Below are positions 1 through 10,112 of a stretch of 64,000 nt of DNA, piece after piece. The notes below the pieces were generated by a model. It was given only the letters and a program-made list of their open reading frames with translations. It searched no databases and was not told the origin of the DNA. Both the position numbers and the translations under genes were made by a program. Origin of the DNA: Nocardioides halotolerans DSM 19273 (GTDB taxonomy: Bacteria; Actinomycetota; Actinomycetes; Propionibacteriales; Nocardioidaceae); NCBI RefSeq assembly GCF_000422805.1, contig NZ_AUGT01000023.1:1-64000 (forward strand), given 5' to 3'. The first letter of the stretch is position 1. Each line of letters starts with the position of its first letter.

Positions 1-114
1 CCGATAGCCAGCCAAGCCTTTGACCCTCGCCGGGGCTGTCAACCCGCCCACCGAACCGCAGCGAAGGCACCCAGGATTGACAGCCCCGGCGAGGGTCAGA
101 CACTCGGCTATCGG
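1..114. repeat. Nested inverted repeat at window edge
   Basis: A perfect 22-base inverted repeat has arms at 21-42 and 77-98. An outer 9-base pair (1-9 with 106-114) extends the same dyad, so the whole stretch can fold into one long interrupted stem. An 11-base segment at 62-72 also recurs inverted at 136-146. No coding sequence is credible here. It looks like an intergenic palindromic element downstream of glgX. The left part of the element may lie outside the window. Confidence 0.75.
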
Positions 115-126
115 GTTGCCGCACCC
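97..126 (+). repeat. 30-base direct repeat, copy 1
   Basis: This 30-base segment recurs at 205-234 with a single mismatch. It begins inside the right arm of the large inverted repeat. Confidence 0.8.
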
Positions 127-154
127 GAAGCAAGCGGGTGCCTTCGTTGCGGGG

Positions 155-196
155 GCTTCGAGGCTCGTCGCTGGCGCTCCTCGCACCTCAGCCACC
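155..196 (-). repeat. REP-like intergenic element
   Basis: Read on the minus strand, it starts GGTGGCTGAGGTGCGAGGAG and continues as a GC-rich imperfect dyad ending in a GCCTCGAAGC-type sequence. From memory this form (GGTGG(C/T)TGAGG...) is a common dispersed intergenic repeat in Nocardioides-like actinobacteria. A second, shorter relative lies at 5611-5651. The family assignment is recalled, not searched. Confidence 0.55.
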
Positions 197-204
197 GTGG
201 AGCG

Positions 205-234
205 CAGACACTCGGCAATCGGGTTGCCGCACCC
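205..234 (+). repeat. 30-base direct repeat, copy 2
   Basis: Second copy of the 97-126 segment, with one base changed. The two copies flank the REP-like element, so the 97-234 stretch is a repeat-bounded cassette. Confidence 0.8.
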
Positions 235-273
235 ACGCAAGGACTCGTCCTCCGCCAGCCGGCGGGCCGGCGG

Positions 274-2436
<2,163 letters not shown>

Positions 2437-2442
2437 CCGGTC

Positions 2443-2448
2443 ACCCTA
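2443..2448 (-). promoter_or_regulatory. -10 hexamer TAGGGT of glgX
   Basis: TAGGGT on the minus strand ends 6 bases before the GTG start of glgX, the spacing expected of a leaderless transcript. No convincing -35. Confidence 0.5.
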
Positions 2449-2477
2449 TGCAGAGCGCGAGCGGCATGATGCAGGTC

Positions 2478-3290
2478 ATGGGTGAGATCGCCGGTCAGGG
2501 CAGCAGGGAGTTCGTCGACCTCGAGGTCGCGGACGGCGTCGGCACGATCCGGCTGGACCGGCCGAAGATGAACGCCATCAGCTTCCAGGTGCAGGCCGAG
2601 CTGCGCGAGGTGGCGGCCGAGGCGACCGAGCGAGACGACGTCCGAGCGGTGGTGCTCTACGGCGGCGAGCGGGTCTTCGCGGCCGGCAACGACGTCAAGG
2701 AGATGGCGGGGCTGTCGTACGCCGACATGGTCAGGCTCGGCAGCTCGGTGCAGTCGGCGGTGACCGCCGTGGCGCGCATCCCGAAGCCGGTCGTCGCCGC
2801 GATCACCGGCTACGCGCTCGGCGGCGGGTGCGAGCTCGCGCTGGCGGCCGACGTGCGATTCGCGGCCGAGGACGCCCAGCTCGGCCAGCCCGAGGTGCTG
2901 CTCGGGATCATCCCGGGCGCGGGCGGCACCCAGCGGCTCAGCCGGCTCGTCGGGCCGAGCCGCGCCAAGGACCTCATCTACACCGGCCGGTTCGTCAAGG
3001 CCGACGAGGCGCTCGCGATGGGGCTGGTCGACAGGGTCGTGCCCAAGGACGCCGAGCGCAGCGTGTACGACGAGGCGGTCGCCTGGGCGGCGCAGTTCTC
3101 CGGCGCCGCCGCCCTCGCCCTGCGGGCCGCCAAGGAGGCGATCGACCGCGGGCTCGAGGCCGACCTCGACACCGGTCTGGAGCTCGAGCGGGCGGCGTTC
3201 GCGGGCCTGTTCGCCACTGACGACCGCACCGCCGGTATGCAATCCTTCGTCGAGCAGGGGCCGGGCAAGGCCACTTTCGAGGGTCGCTGA
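2478..3290 (+). CDS. Enoyl-CoA hydratase/isomerase (crotonase) family protein
   Basis: A crotonase-fold protein of about 270 residues, predicted to act on a 2-enoyl-CoA in beta-oxidation or a related pathway. The oxyanion-hole segment VFAAGNDVKEM and the acidic residues in GGGCELAL and GQPEVLLG (Glu119 and Glu139 from this start) match the two catalytic glutamates of hydratases. In-frame ATGs exist from 2448, but I prefer 2478. The crotonase alignment begins just after it, and a CATGAT hexamer lies 7 bases upstream. The gene is followed by a small membrane protein and then etfB-etfA, the electron carrier of acyl-CoA dehydrogenases, which fits a role in fatty-acid catabolism. The exact substrate is unknown. 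Confidence 0.88.
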   Translation: MGEIAGQGSREFVDLEVADGVGTIRLDRPKMNAISFQVQAELREVAAEATERDDVRAVVLYGGERVFAAGNDVKEMAGLSYADMVRLGSSVQSAVTAVARIPKPVVAAITGYALGGGCELALAADVRFAAEDAQLGQPEVLLGIIPGAGGTQRLSRLVGPSRAKDLIYTGRFVKADEALAMGLVDRVVPKDAERSVYDEAVAWAAQFSGAAALALRAAKEAIDRGLEADLDTGLELERAAFAGLFATDDRTAGMQSFVEQGPGKATFEGR

Positions 3291-3302
3291 CGGGGGAGCG
3301 GG

Positions 3303-3689
3303 ATGTTCGGACGCGGCACGGGCGCCGGGGTCGACTCGGGTGCGGAGGCCTCGGGCAGGTCGGGTGCCCCCGGCCGCGGCGCCACGACCGTCGCCCGGGT
3401 GCGGACGGTGCTCTCGCAGGTGATCTGGCTGCTGTTCCTGGTCGCCGCGCTGTTCCTCGCGGTGGGGGCGCTGCTGGTCGCCCTCGACGCCAACCAGGGC
3501 AACGACCTGGTGACGTTCGTGCTCGAGGGCGCCGACCGGGTCGACCTCGGGATCTTCTCGCGCGACAACGGCGTCAAGCAGTTCTCCGGCGCCGACGCCG
3601 ACACCAAGAACGCGCTGTTCAACTGGGGCCTCGGCGCCGCGGCGTGGCTGTTCGTGGGCCGGATCCTCGACCGGGTCATCCGTCCCTGA
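3303..3689 (+). CDS. Small two-helix membrane protein, unknown function
   Basis: A 128-residue protein I do not recognise beyond a conserved-actinobacterial look. A Gly/Ala-rich N-terminal tail of about 30 residues is followed by a strong membrane helix at 38-61. A polar, presumably external stretch follows, then a second helix at about 103-122 ending in RILDRVIRP. A GGGGGAGCGG ribosome site lies just before the ATG, and the gene is only 12 bases after the crotonase stop, so the two are probably co-transcribed. Confidence 0.75.
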   Translation: MFGRGTGAGVDSGAEASGRSGAPGRGATTVARVRTVLSQVIWLLFLVAALFLAVGALLVALDANQGNDLVTFVLEGADRVDLGIFSRDNGVKQFSGADADTKNALFNWGLGAAAWLFVGRILDRVIRP

Positions 3690-3720
3690 CGCCGGTCGGA
3701 CCCCGGTCGGACGCCGGTGG

Positions 3721-3738
3721 GTCACGGCCGACCGTGAC
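3721..3738. promoter_or_regulatory. Short palindrome upstream of etfB
   Basis: Arms GTCACGG (3721-3727) and CCGTGAC (3732-3738) with a 4-base centre lie about 60 bases upstream of the etfB -10. It could be a regulator site for the etf operon or a weak hairpin after the upstream gene. Nothing identifies a binding protein. Confidence 0.35.
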
Positions 3739-3796
3739 AGTTCTGGTGTGAGGAAGGCCTCGCCGGGCCTCGGTGTAACTGCGTGTGACACGGCGG

Positions 3797-3802
3797 TAAC
3801 CT
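3797..3802 (+). promoter_or_regulatory. -10 hexamer TAACCT of etfB
   Basis: TAACCT lies 10 bases before the etfB ATG, giving a leader of at most a few bases. Confidence 0.45.
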
Positions 3803-3812
3803 CCGAAGCACC

Positions 3813-4613
3813 ATGAACATCATCGTCTGTGTCAAGCACGTGCCCGATGCCACCGCCGACCGCAAGTTCGAGGACGACAACACCGTCGACCGCGTGGGGG
3901 TCGACGGGCTCCTGTCCGAGCTCGACGAGTACGCCGTCGAGCAGGCCCTCCAGCTGAAGGAGAAGGCGGGCGACAGCGAGGTCGAGGTGACCGCGCTGTG
4001 CGTCGGGCCGGAGAAGGCCGTCGACGCGGTGCGCAAGGCGCTCCAGATGGGTGCCGACAAGGGCATCCACGTCGTGGACGACGCCATCGCCGGCTCCGAC
4101 GCGATCGGCACCTCGCTCGTGCTCGCGAAGGCCGTCGAGAAGGCCGGCGCCGAGAGCAAGGTCGACATCGTGCTCTGCGGCATGGCCTCGACCGACGCCG
4201 CGATGAGCGTCGTGCCGGCCATGCTGGCCGAGCGCCTCTCCTGGCCGCAGGTCACGATGGCCTCGGTGATCGAGTCGCAGGGCGACCAGGTCCGCATCAA
4301 GCGCGACGGCGACACCGCGACCGAGGTCATCGGCGCGTCCATGCCGCTGGTGCTGTCGGTGACCGACCAGTCCGGCGAGGCCCGCTACCCGTCGTTCAAG
4401 GGGATCATGGCCGCCAAGAAGAAGCCGCTCGACACCTGGTCGCTGAGCGACCTCGGCGTCGACGCAGGCGACGTCGGGCTGTCGGTGGCCTGGACCGAGG
4501 TCGAGGAGACCACCGCCCGCCCGCCGCGCAGCCAGGGCGAGATCGTCAAGGACGAGGACGGGTCCGGCGCCACCGCGCTGACCGAGTTCCTCGCCTCCAA
4601 GAAGTTCATCTGA
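3813..4613 (+). CDS. etfB: Electron transfer flavoprotein beta subunit
   Basis: EtfB/FixA of 266 residues. With EtfA it forms the AMP- and FAD-containing heterodimer that accepts electrons from acyl-CoA dehydrogenases and passes them to ETF:quinone oxidoreductase. The start MNIIVCVKHVPD is typical of the family, as are the DEYAVEQAL segment and the GMASTDA(A) and VTDQSGEARYPSFKGIMAAKKK stretches near the nucleotide site and C-terminus. The etfB-etfA order with a 33-base gap indicates an operon. Confidence 0.95.
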   Translation: MNIIVCVKHVPDATADRKFEDDNTVDRVGVDGLLSELDEYAVEQALQLKEKAGDSEVEVTALCVGPEKAVDAVRKALQMGADKGIHVVDDAIAGSDAIGTSLVLAKAVEKAGAESKVDIVLCGMASTDAAMSVVPAMLAERLSWPQVTMASVIESQGDQVRIKRDGDTATEVIGASMPLVLSVTDQSGEARYPSFKGIMAAKKKPLDTWSLSDLGVDAGDVGLSVAWTEVEETTARPPRSQGEIVKDEDGSGATALTEFLASKKFI

Positions 4614-4646
4614 GCCACCTCCCCCGATACGGAGCCGTGAGAACCC

Positions 4647-5600
4647 ATGTCTGAAGTACTCGTCCTCGTCGACCACCTCGACGGTGCGGTCCGCAAGCCG
4701 ACCTACGAGCTGCTCACCATCGCCAAGCGGCTCGGCGAGCCCTCGGCCGTCTTCATCGGCGACGGCGCCAAGGCCTCCGACGTCGTCGACAAGGTCAAGA
4801 AGTACGGCGCCGAGAAGGTCTACGTCGTCGACGACGCCCAGATCAAGGGCTACCTCGTCGCCCCGAAGGCCGAGGCGCTCCAACAACTCGCGGAGAAGAC
4901 CTCTGCGAGCGCGATCCTGATCCCCTCCACCATCGAGGGCAAGGAGATCGCCGGCCGCCTCGCGATCAAGCTCGGGTCGGGCCTGATCACCGACGCGGTC
5001 GACGTCCAGGAGGGCCCGGTCACCACGCAGAGCGTGTTCGCCGGGAGCTACACGGTGACCGCGAAGGTCACCAAGGGCACGCCGATCATCACGGTCAAGC
5101 CCAACTCCGCCACCCCCGAGGAGTCGGAGGGTGCGGGCACCGTCGAGGAGTTCACCGCCGAGGTCTCCGACGCCGCGAAGGGCGCCCAGATCGTGGCCTC
5201 CCAGCCGCGGAAGGCGTCGGGCCGCCCCGATCTCAACGAGGCCGCGATCGTGGTCTCCGGAGGCCGTGGCACGGGTGGCGACTTCGCCCCGATCGAGGAG
5301 TTCGCCGACGCGCTGGGCGGTGCCGTCGGCGCCTCCCGCGCCGCCGTCGACTCGGGCTGGATCGGCCACGCCTTCCAGGTCGGCCAGACCGGCAAGACCG
5401 TGTCGCCGCAGCTCTACGTCGCGGCCGGCATCTCCGGTGCGATCCAGCACCGCGCCGGCATGCAGACCTCCAAGACGATCGTCGCGGTCAACAAGGACGA
5501 GGAGGCCCCGATCTTCGAGCTCGTCGACTTCGGCGTCGTCGGCGACCTGAAGACCGTGCTCCCTGCGGCCACCGAGGCCGTCAACCAGCGCAAGGGGTGA
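4647..5600 (+). CDS. etfA: Electron transfer flavoprotein alpha subunit
   Basis: EtfA/FixB, 317 residues, the FAD-binding partner of EtfB. The N-terminal alpha/beta domain spans about 1-190. The C-terminal FAD domain shows VSGGRGTGG (203-211), [11 protein letters not shown] (228-238), [11 protein letters not shown] (244-254), GISGAIQH (261-268) and [10 protein letters not shown] (281-290), all family hallmarks. It starts 33 bases after etfB and ends just before a palindrome that probably terminates the operon. Confidence 0.95.
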   Translation: MSEVLVLVDHLDGAVRKPTYELLTIAKRLGEPSAVFIGDGAKASDVVDKVKKYGAEKVYVVDDAQIKGYLVAPKAEALQQLAEKTSASAILIPSTIEGKEIAGRLAIKLGSGLITDAVDVQEGPVTTQSVFAGSYTVTAKVTKGTPIITVKPNSATPEESEGAGTVEEFTAEVSDAAKGAQIVASQPRKASGRPDLNEAAIVVSGGRGTGGDFAPIEEFADALGGAVGASRAAVDSGWIGHAFQVGQTGKTVSPQLYVAAGISGAIQHRAGMQTSKTIVAVNKDEEAPIFELVDFGVVGDLKTVLPAATEAVNQRKG

Positions 5601-5610
5601 CCTGCCCGGT

Positions 5611-5651
5611 CGGTGGTTGAGGAGGGCGCAGGCCGCCTCCCTCAACCACCG
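5611..5651. terminator. GGTGGTTGAGG palindrome between convergent genes
   Basis: Arms CGGTGGTTGAGG (5611-5622) and CCTCAACCACCG (5640-5651) pair perfectly across a GC-rich loop that can add a few more pairs. It lies between the ends of etfA (plus) and the phosphoesterase gene (minus), and the right arm contains the latter's stop codon. There is no T-tract. It may act as a bidirectional terminator or be a REP-type repeat related to 155-196. Confidence 0.55.
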
Positions 5652-6100
5652 GTCCCGTCGGCCTCGAGCCGGCGGTCGGTCAGCACCGAACCCAGGTCGC
5701 CCGTCGTCCACTGGTGACCGGCGACGGCGTACTCGTCGTCGATCTTGACCAGGATCCAGTTGCGCGGGTTGCCGCCCATCCGGGTGCGGGTCAGGGCGAA
5801 GGCGCCGCGCAGCCTCTGCCCGCCCAGCACGAACCGCAGGTGACCTCCGTCCAGCGCCGGGCCGGGGTCCTCGGCCGGGACGTAGAGGCCGGTGTCCCAG
5901 ACGACCTTGCGCTCGTCCTCGAAGTCGAGGTGCTCCATCCCGTGGTCGTCGACCTCGACCGCGAGCCGCTTGGCCGCGGGGTCGAGCGAGGGGCCCTTGG
6001 GCACCGCCCACGAGGGCAGCGTGCCGTCCACCTCGAGCCGCAGGTCGAAGTGCAGGGTGGTCGCGTGGTGACGGTTGACCACGAACCGCAGCGGGTCCAC
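5642..6100 (-). CDS. Stand-alone LigD-type 3'-phosphoesterase domain protein
   Basis: A 152-residue protein that is only the PE domain of the bacterial NHEJ ligase LigD, an Mn-dependent nuclease/phosphatase that trims 3' ends of DNA or RNA. The N-terminus NRHHATTLHFDLRLE carries the PE signature. By spacing, His11, His17, Asp19 and Arg21 match the active-site His, His, Asp and Arg of Pseudomonas LigD PE. His53 matches the third active-site His, and His57 sits where that enzyme has Tyr. The C-terminal segment LGGQRLRGAFALTRT and NWILVK also fit. The polymerase and ligase domains and Ku are not in the window. The gene is separated by one base from the upstream ZIP-like gene. It could repair ends independently of NHEJ. 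Confidence 0.82.
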   Translation of the reverse strand: MDPLRFVVNRHHATTLHFDLRLEVDGTLPSWAVPKGPSLDPAAKRLAVEVDDHGMEHLDFEDERKVVWDTGLYVPAEDPGPALDGGHLRFVLGGQRLRGAFALTRTRMGGNPRNWILVKIDDEYAVAGHQWTTGDLGSVLTDRRLEADGTGG

Positions 6101-6101
6101 C

Positions 6102-6851
6102 TCAGGCCCTCGTCAGCGCGAACGCCGTCACGAAGCCGAGCGTCGTGATCAGCCCGGTCCAGAGCTGGGTCCGGGCCACCGCCTCCGGGATCATCGTGTC
6201 GGCGACCATGGTCAGGATCGCGCCGGCGGCGATCGCGGTGATCACCGAGACCGTCGGGTCGGAGGCGCCGTCGAGCGCCAGGCAGCCCAGCAGCCCGGCG
6301 AGGCCGCTCGCCACGGCGATGGCGCCCCAGACGCCGAAGACGTAGCGCGCGCTGCGTCCGTTGCGCTTCATGCCGGCCGAGCTCGAGAGCCCCTCCGGCA
6401 GGTTCGAGATCGCGATCGCGGCCAGGACGGGCACGCCGACGCCGCCGCCCCCGAGCAGCGAGAGCCCCAGCACGATCGACTCCGGGACCCCGTCGAGCAG
6501 CGCGCCGACGGCGATCGCGGTGCCGCTGCCGGCCTGGTCCTGCTCGGACATCTGCTCCTCGCCGTCGCTCTTGCGCCGGGCCGCTCCGCGCCGGCTGAGC
6601 GCGACGTTGGCCGCGACGTACGCCGCCGCGCCGGCAACCAGGCCGACCAGGGTGGCGACGAGGCCGCCCGAGCGCTCCGCCTCGTCGACGAGGTCGAAGG
6701 CCAGCGCGGAGAAGAGCACGCCTGACCCGAAGGCCATCACCCCCGCGACGACGACGCGCGGCACGCGCACGAACCACGCGATCGCGGCACCCACCACCAG
6801 CATCGCGCCGGCGGCCAGGCCCCACAGTCCAGCCTGCAGGTACACGGGCAC
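6102..6851 (-). CDS. ZIP-family-like metal transporter/membrane protein
   Basis: A 249-residue protein with about seven to eight membrane helices and a charged cytoplasmic loop at 86-108, organised like ZIP metal transporters. The usual metal motifs are altered. The helix-IV site reads DGVPE (120-124) instead of HNxPE. The helix-V site reads SNLPEG (149-154) instead of HExPEG, and a late helix has DTMIPEA (218-224). The two Pro-Glu pairs are kept but the histidines are gone, so zinc transport is doubtful. The start is GTG. Co-transcribed with the downstream phosphoesterase gene, and divergent from proA with only 32 bases between the starts. Confidence 0.75.
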   Translation of the reverse strand: MPVYLQAGLWGLAAGAMLVVGAAIAWFVRVPRVVVAGVMAFGSGVLFSALAFDLVDEAERSGGLVATLVGLVAGAAAYVAANVALSRRGAARRKSDGEEQMSEQDQAGSGTAIAVGALLDGVPESIVLGLSLLGGGGVGVPVLAAIAISNLPEGLSSSAGMKRNGRSARYVFGVWGAIAVASGLAGLLGCLALDGASDPTVSVITAIAAGAILTMVADTMIPEAVARTQLWTGLITTLGFVTAFALTRA

Positions 6852-6870
6852 TGGCGGACCTCCTCCGGCC

Positions 6871-6876
6871 TATCCT
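6871..6876 (+). promoter_or_regulatory. -10 hexamer TATCCT of proA
   Basis: TATCCT ends 7 bases before the proA GTG, consistent with a leaderless proA message. The divergent ZIP-like gene starts only 32 bases away, so its promoter must overlap this region. Confidence 0.5.
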
Positions 6877-6883
6877 CGCCTGC

Positions 6884-8131
6884 GTGAGTACCCAGGACGT
6901 CCTCGACGCAGCGCGGCGCGCCCACGAGGCGAGTCACGGCCTGGCGCTCGCGACCCGGGCGCAGAAGGACGCCGCGCTGCTCGCGATGGCAGCAGCCCTG
7001 CTCGCGCGCTGGAGCGAGGTGCTCGACGCGAACGCCGACGACGTCGCCCGGGCCGAGGCGGACGGGACGCCGGCCAACATCGTCGACCGGCTCCGGCTGA
7101 CCCCGCAGCGGCTGGAGGACATGGCGCGCGGCCTGCGCGACGTGGCCGCGCTGCCCGACCCGGTGGGGGAGGTGGTGCGCGGCAGCACCCTCGCGAACGG
7201 CCTCGAGCTGCGTCAGGTCCGGGTGCCGTTCGGCGTGGTCGGGATGATCTACGAGGCCCGCCCCAACGTCACCGCGGACGCCGCCGGCATCTGCCTGAAG
7301 TCCGGCAACGCCGTGCTCCTGCGCGGCTCGTCGTCCGCGCGCTCCAGCAACGCCGCCGTCGTGGCGGTGCTGCGCGACGCGGCCGCGTCCGCCGGGCTCG
7401 ACCCCGACGTCGTCCAGCTCGTGCCGGGCGACTCCCACGACTCGGTCAAGGCGCTGATGCGCGCACGTGGCCTGGTCGACGTCCTGATCCCGCGCGGGGG
7501 GGCCGGGCTGATCCGGTCGGTCGTCGAGGAGTCGACGGTCCCCGTCATCGAGACCGGCGTCGGCAACTGCCACGTCCACGTCGACGCGGCGGCCGACCTC
7601 GACAAGGCCCTGGCCATCGTGCTCAACGCCAAGACCCAGCGCACCAGCGTGTGCAACGCCGCCGAGTCGCTGCTGGTGGACGCCGCCGTGGCCGACCGCT
7701 TCCTGCCGCGCGTGGTCGAGGCTCTGCGGGGCGCCGGTGTCACCGTCCACGGCGACGAGCGCTTCGCGGCGTACGACGGCGTGGTGGCGGCGACCGACGA
7801 CGACTGGGGCGAGGAGTACCTCTCCCTCGACATCTCCGCCCGCGTCGTGGCCGGTCTCGACGAGGCGATCGCCCACATCCGCCGCTGGTCGAGCAAGCAC
7901 AGCGACGCGATCGTGACCGAGGACCAGGCGGCTGCCCGGCGGTTCGTCGCCGAGGTCGACTCCGCGGCGGTGCTGGTCAACGCCTCGACGCGGTTCACCG
8001 ACGGCGGCGAGTTCGGCTTCGGCGCGGAGATCGGGATCAGCACGCAGAAGCTGCACGCCCGGGGGCCGATGGGCCTCCCAGAGATGACCTCGACCAAGTA
8101 CGTCGTCGTCGGCGACGGCCACGTGCGCTGA
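6884..8131 (+). CDS. proA: Gamma-glutamyl phosphate reductase
   Basis: ProA, 415 residues, reduces gamma-glutamyl phosphate to glutamate-5-semialdehyde with NADPH in proline synthesis. Visible family features are [15 protein letters not shown] (116-130), LRGSS (146-150), the catalytic Cys257 in [16 protein letters not shown], and the C-terminal [23 protein letters not shown]. The GTG start fits the family N-terminus and the TATCCT element 7 bases upstream. The proB gene, which usually precedes proA, is not adjacent. Confidence 0.96.
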   Translation: MSTQDVLDAARRAHEASHGLALATRAQKDAALLAMAAALLARWSEVLDANADDVARAEADGTPANIVDRLRLTPQRLEDMARGLRDVAALPDPVGEVVRGSTLANGLELRQVRVPFGVVGMIYEARPNVTADAAGICLKSGNAVLLRGSSSARSSNAAVVAVLRDAAASAGLDPDVVQLVPGDSHDSVKALMRARGLVDVLIPRGGAGLIRSVVEESTVPVIETGVGNCHVHVDAAADLDKALAIVLNAKTQRTSVCNAAESLLVDAAVADRFLPRVVEALRGAGVTVHGDERFAAYDGVVAATDDDWGEEYLSLDISARVVAGLDEAIAHIRRWSSKHSDAIVTEDQAAARRFVAEVDSAAVLVNASTRFTDGGEFGFGAEIGISTQKLHARGPMGLPEMTSTKYVVVGDGHVR

Positions 8132-8160
8132 CCCCGGCGTCACCGGTCGGTGTCCTTGGA

Positions 8161-8166
8161 TAGGCT
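8161..8166 (+). promoter_or_regulatory. -10 hexamer TAGGCT of the small membrane peptide gene
   Basis: TAGGCT ends 6 bases before the ATG at 8173, giving the small gene, and possibly nadD-rsfS, its own leaderless promoter downstream of proA. Confidence 0.5.
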
Positions 8167-8172
8167 GGCGCC

Positions 8173-8316
8173 ATGATCCTCGCCCAGAACCTCGCGGTCG
8201 TGGCCCTCGAGGTCGACCAGCGCATCAGCTTCGGCGTCGGGGGCGCTGCACTGCTCATCCTGCTCGGGCTGCTGGGCGCCCTGGTCGCCTTCGGTGGCGG
8301 ACGCGAGCACTCTTGA
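8173..8316 (+). CDS. 47-residue single-pass membrane peptide between proA and nadD
   Basis: ATG at 8173, stop TGA at 8314-8316. The product has a short polar N-terminus ([17 protein letters not shown]), one strong membrane helix at about 22-41 and the tail GGGREHS. A TAGGCT hexamer sits 6 bases upstream. It sits 13 bases before nadD in the same direction, so it is probably the first gene of the nadD-rsfS unit. From memory, similar short ORFs occur at this place in related actinobacteria. The function is unknown. Confidence 0.7.
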   Translation: MILAQNLAVVALEVDQRISFGVGGAALLILLGLLGALVAFGGGREHS

Positions 8317-8329
8317 TCCTGGGCAAGGG

Positions 8330-8947
8330 ATGACCCGCCGCGTCGGAGTGATGGGCGGGACCTTCGACCCCATCCACCACGGCCACCTGGTGGCGGCGTC
8401 CGAGGTGCAGTCGTGGTTCGACCTCGACGAGGTCGTCTTCGTGCCGACCGGCGACCCGTGGCAGAAGTCCGACCGCGCGGTCACCACGGCCGAGCACCGC
8501 TACCTCATGACGGTCATCGCGACCGCGTCCAACCCGAGGTTCAACGTCTCGCGCGTCGACATCGACCGCGACGGGCCGACGTACACCGTCGACACGCTGA
8601 AGGACCTGCAGGCGGCTATGCCCGACGCGGAGCTCTACTTCATCACCGGCGCGGACGCGCTCGCCGACATCTTCACGTGGCGCTCGACCGAGGACCTGTT
8701 CGCGCTGGCGCAGTTCGTGGGCTGCACCCGGCCCGGCCACGAGATGGACCCCGCCACCCTGGCCGCGATCCCGTCCGACCGCGTCACGATGGTGGAGATC
8801 CCGGCGCTCGCCATCTCCTCCACCGAGTGCCGCGCCCGCAGCAAGCGGGGCGAGCCGGTGTGGTACCTCGTCCCCGACGGCGTCGTCCAGTACATCGCCA
8901 AGCACGGCCTCTACCCGTCCGACCCTGGAGCTCCTGAACACCCGTGA
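8330..8947 (+). CDS. nadD: Nicotinate-nucleotide adenylyltransferase
   Basis: NadD, 205 residues, joins nicotinate mononucleotide with ATP to give deamido-NAD in NAD synthesis. The nucleotidyltransferase signature [12 protein letters not shown] is near the N-terminus, and [28 protein letters not shown], including the (I/L)SSTxxR motif, is near the end. I take ATG 8330, because the family begins [14 protein letters not shown]. An in-frame ATG at 8294 lies inside the preceding small gene and adds residues unlike NadD. Overlaps rsfS by four bases. Confidence 0.95.
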   Translation: MTRRVGVMGGTFDPIHHGHLVAASEVQSWFDLDEVVFVPTGDPWQKSDRAVTTAEHRYLMTVIATASNPRFNVSRVDIDRDGPTYTVDTLKDLQAAMPDAELYFITGADALADIFTWRSTEDLFALAQFVGCTRPGHEMDPATLAAIPSDRVTMVEIPALAISSTECRARSKRGEPVWYLVPDGVVQYIAKHGLYPSDPGAPEHP

Positions 8948-9324
8948 CCGCCACCGACCGTGCCGTCGAGCTCGTCGTCGCCGCCGCCCGCGCGGCGTCC
9001 GACAAGCTCGCCCAGCAGATCATCGCCTTCGACGTGAGCGACCAGCTCGCCATCACCGACGCGTTCGTCCTCGCCTCGGCCACCAACGACCGGCAGGTGA
9101 AGGCGATCGTCGACGAGGTCGAGGACAGGCTCCGCGAGATCGGCGCCAAGCCGGTGCAGCGCGAGGGCGAGCGCGACGGACGCTGGGTCCTGATCGACTA
9201 CGGCGAGATCGTGGTCCACGTCCAGCACGAGGAGGAGCGGCAGTTCTACGCCCTCGAGCGGCTCTGGCGCGACTGCCCGACGATCCCGCTCCCCGCGGAC
9301 GTCACCGCCTCCGACCGTGGCTGA
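8944..9324 (+). CDS. rsfS: Ribosomal silencing factor RsfS
   Basis: RsfS/Iojap protein, 126 residues, binds ribosomal protein L14 and blocks subunit joining when nutrients are low. The segments [33 protein letters not shown] and [31 protein letters not shown] are diagnostic. The GTG start overlaps the nadD stop (GTGA), so the two are translationally coupled. The nadD-rsfS-phosphatase order is the same as mycobacterial Rv2421c-Rv2420c-Rv2419c. Confidence 0.95.
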   Translation: MTATDRAVELVVAAARAASDKLAQQIIAFDVSDQLAITDAFVLASATNDRQVKAIVDEVEDRLREIGAKPVQREGERDGRWVLIDYGEIVVHVQHEEERQFYALERLWRDCPTIPLPADVTASDRG

Positions 9325-9329
9325 CCCCC

Positions 9330-9983
9330 GTGGTTGACCTGGTGCTGCTGCGCCACGGCCGGACCGACTGGAACGCCGCCCGCCGCATCCAGGGCCAGGC
9401 CGACTCCCAGCTCGACGAGCTCGGGCACGCGCAGGCCGAGGCCGTGGCGCCGGTGCTGGCCGCGCTGTCGCCCGCCGTGCTGTGGTCGTCCGACTCCGAC
9501 CGGGCCCGCTCGACGGCGTCGTACGTCGCCGCGGCGTGTGGCCTGGCGCCCACCTTCGACCCGCGGCTGCGGGAGTACTCCCTCGGCCCGCGCGAGGGCC
9601 TGTTCCACCACGAGTTCGAGGCGGAGGCGCCCGAGGAGTACGCCCGCTTCATCCGTGCCGACTGGGACGCCGTGACCGGGGCCGAGAAGCTGGCCGAGGT
9701 CGCGGCCCGGATGGTCGCGGCGGTCTCCGAGGCGGTGGCGACCGTGCCGTCCGACGGCGTCGCCCTCGTCGTCTCCCACGGCTCGGCGATCCGCACCTGC
9801 GTCGCGGCGTTGCTCGGCTGGGACTCCGACGAGGCGCTCACGCTGCATGGCATGGACAACTGCGGCTGGGCGGTGCTCCGACGGCGCACCACCGCCGAGC
9901 GCTGGCGGCTGCACGCCTACAACCGCACCGTCCCGGTCCCGAGGGTGCCGCCCGATTTAGGCCCCGCCCCCGCCGTTGGCTAA
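9330..9983 (+). CDS. Histidine phosphatase (GpgP/PhoE-like)
   Basis: A 217-residue phosphoglycerate-mutase-superfamily phosphatase. The catalytic set is visible: LRHGRTDWN with His9, Arg58 in SSDSDRARSTA, Glu82 in RLREYSLG, and His150 in VVSHGS. It lies 5 bases after rsfS. In mycobacteria the gene in this exact position encodes GpgP, glucosyl-3-phosphoglycerate phosphatase of methylglucose lipopolysaccharide synthesis. The position suggests orthology, but nothing in the window confirms that pathway here. Its stop codon overlaps the -10 of the following tRNA gene. Confidence 0.88.
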   Translation: MVDLVLLRHGRTDWNAARRIQGQADSQLDELGHAQAEAVAPVLAALSPAVLWSSDSDRARSTASYVAAACGLAPTFDPRLREYSLGPREGLFHHEFEAEAPEEYARFIRADWDAVTGAEKLAEVAARMVAAVSEAVATVPSDGVALVVSHGSAIRTCVAALLGWDSDEALTLHGMDNCGWAVLRRRTTAERWRLHAYNRTVPVPRVPPDLGPAPAVG

Positions 9984-9986
9984 GAT
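9981..9986 (+). promoter_or_regulatory. -10 hexamer TAAGAT of tRNA-Ala
   Basis: TAAGAT overlaps the phosphatase stop codon and lies 43 bases before the tRNA. It is a plausible promoter with a short 5' leader removed by RNase P. The -35 is weak. Confidence 0.45.
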
Positions 9987-10029
9987 TCCGCGAGTTGTCC
10001 GCGGGGCTTCCACCCTCGGGCAACACCTT

Positions 10030-10102
10030 GGGGCTGTGGCGCAGCTGGTAGCGCATCTGCATGGCATGCAGAGGGTCAGGGGTTCGAGTCCCCTCAGCTC
10101 CA
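10030..10102 (+). tRNA. tRNA-Ala, anticodon GGC
   Basis: A complete 73-base cloverleaf. The acceptor stem GGGGCTG pairs with CAGCTCC (one G-U). The anticodon arm is TCTGC-ATGGCAT-GCAGA, with anticodon GGC at 10063-10065 preceded by T33. The T arm is AGGGG-TTCGAGT-CCCCT and the discriminator is A10102. The 3' CCA is not encoded. It reads the GCC codon, dominant in this genome. Confidence 0.95.
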
Positions 10103-10112
10103 CTCAGGACAT

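Noticed and set aside
8294..8329. Upstream ATG for nadD at 8294
   Set aside because: It lies inside the small membrane peptide gene, and the added residues do not match NadD.
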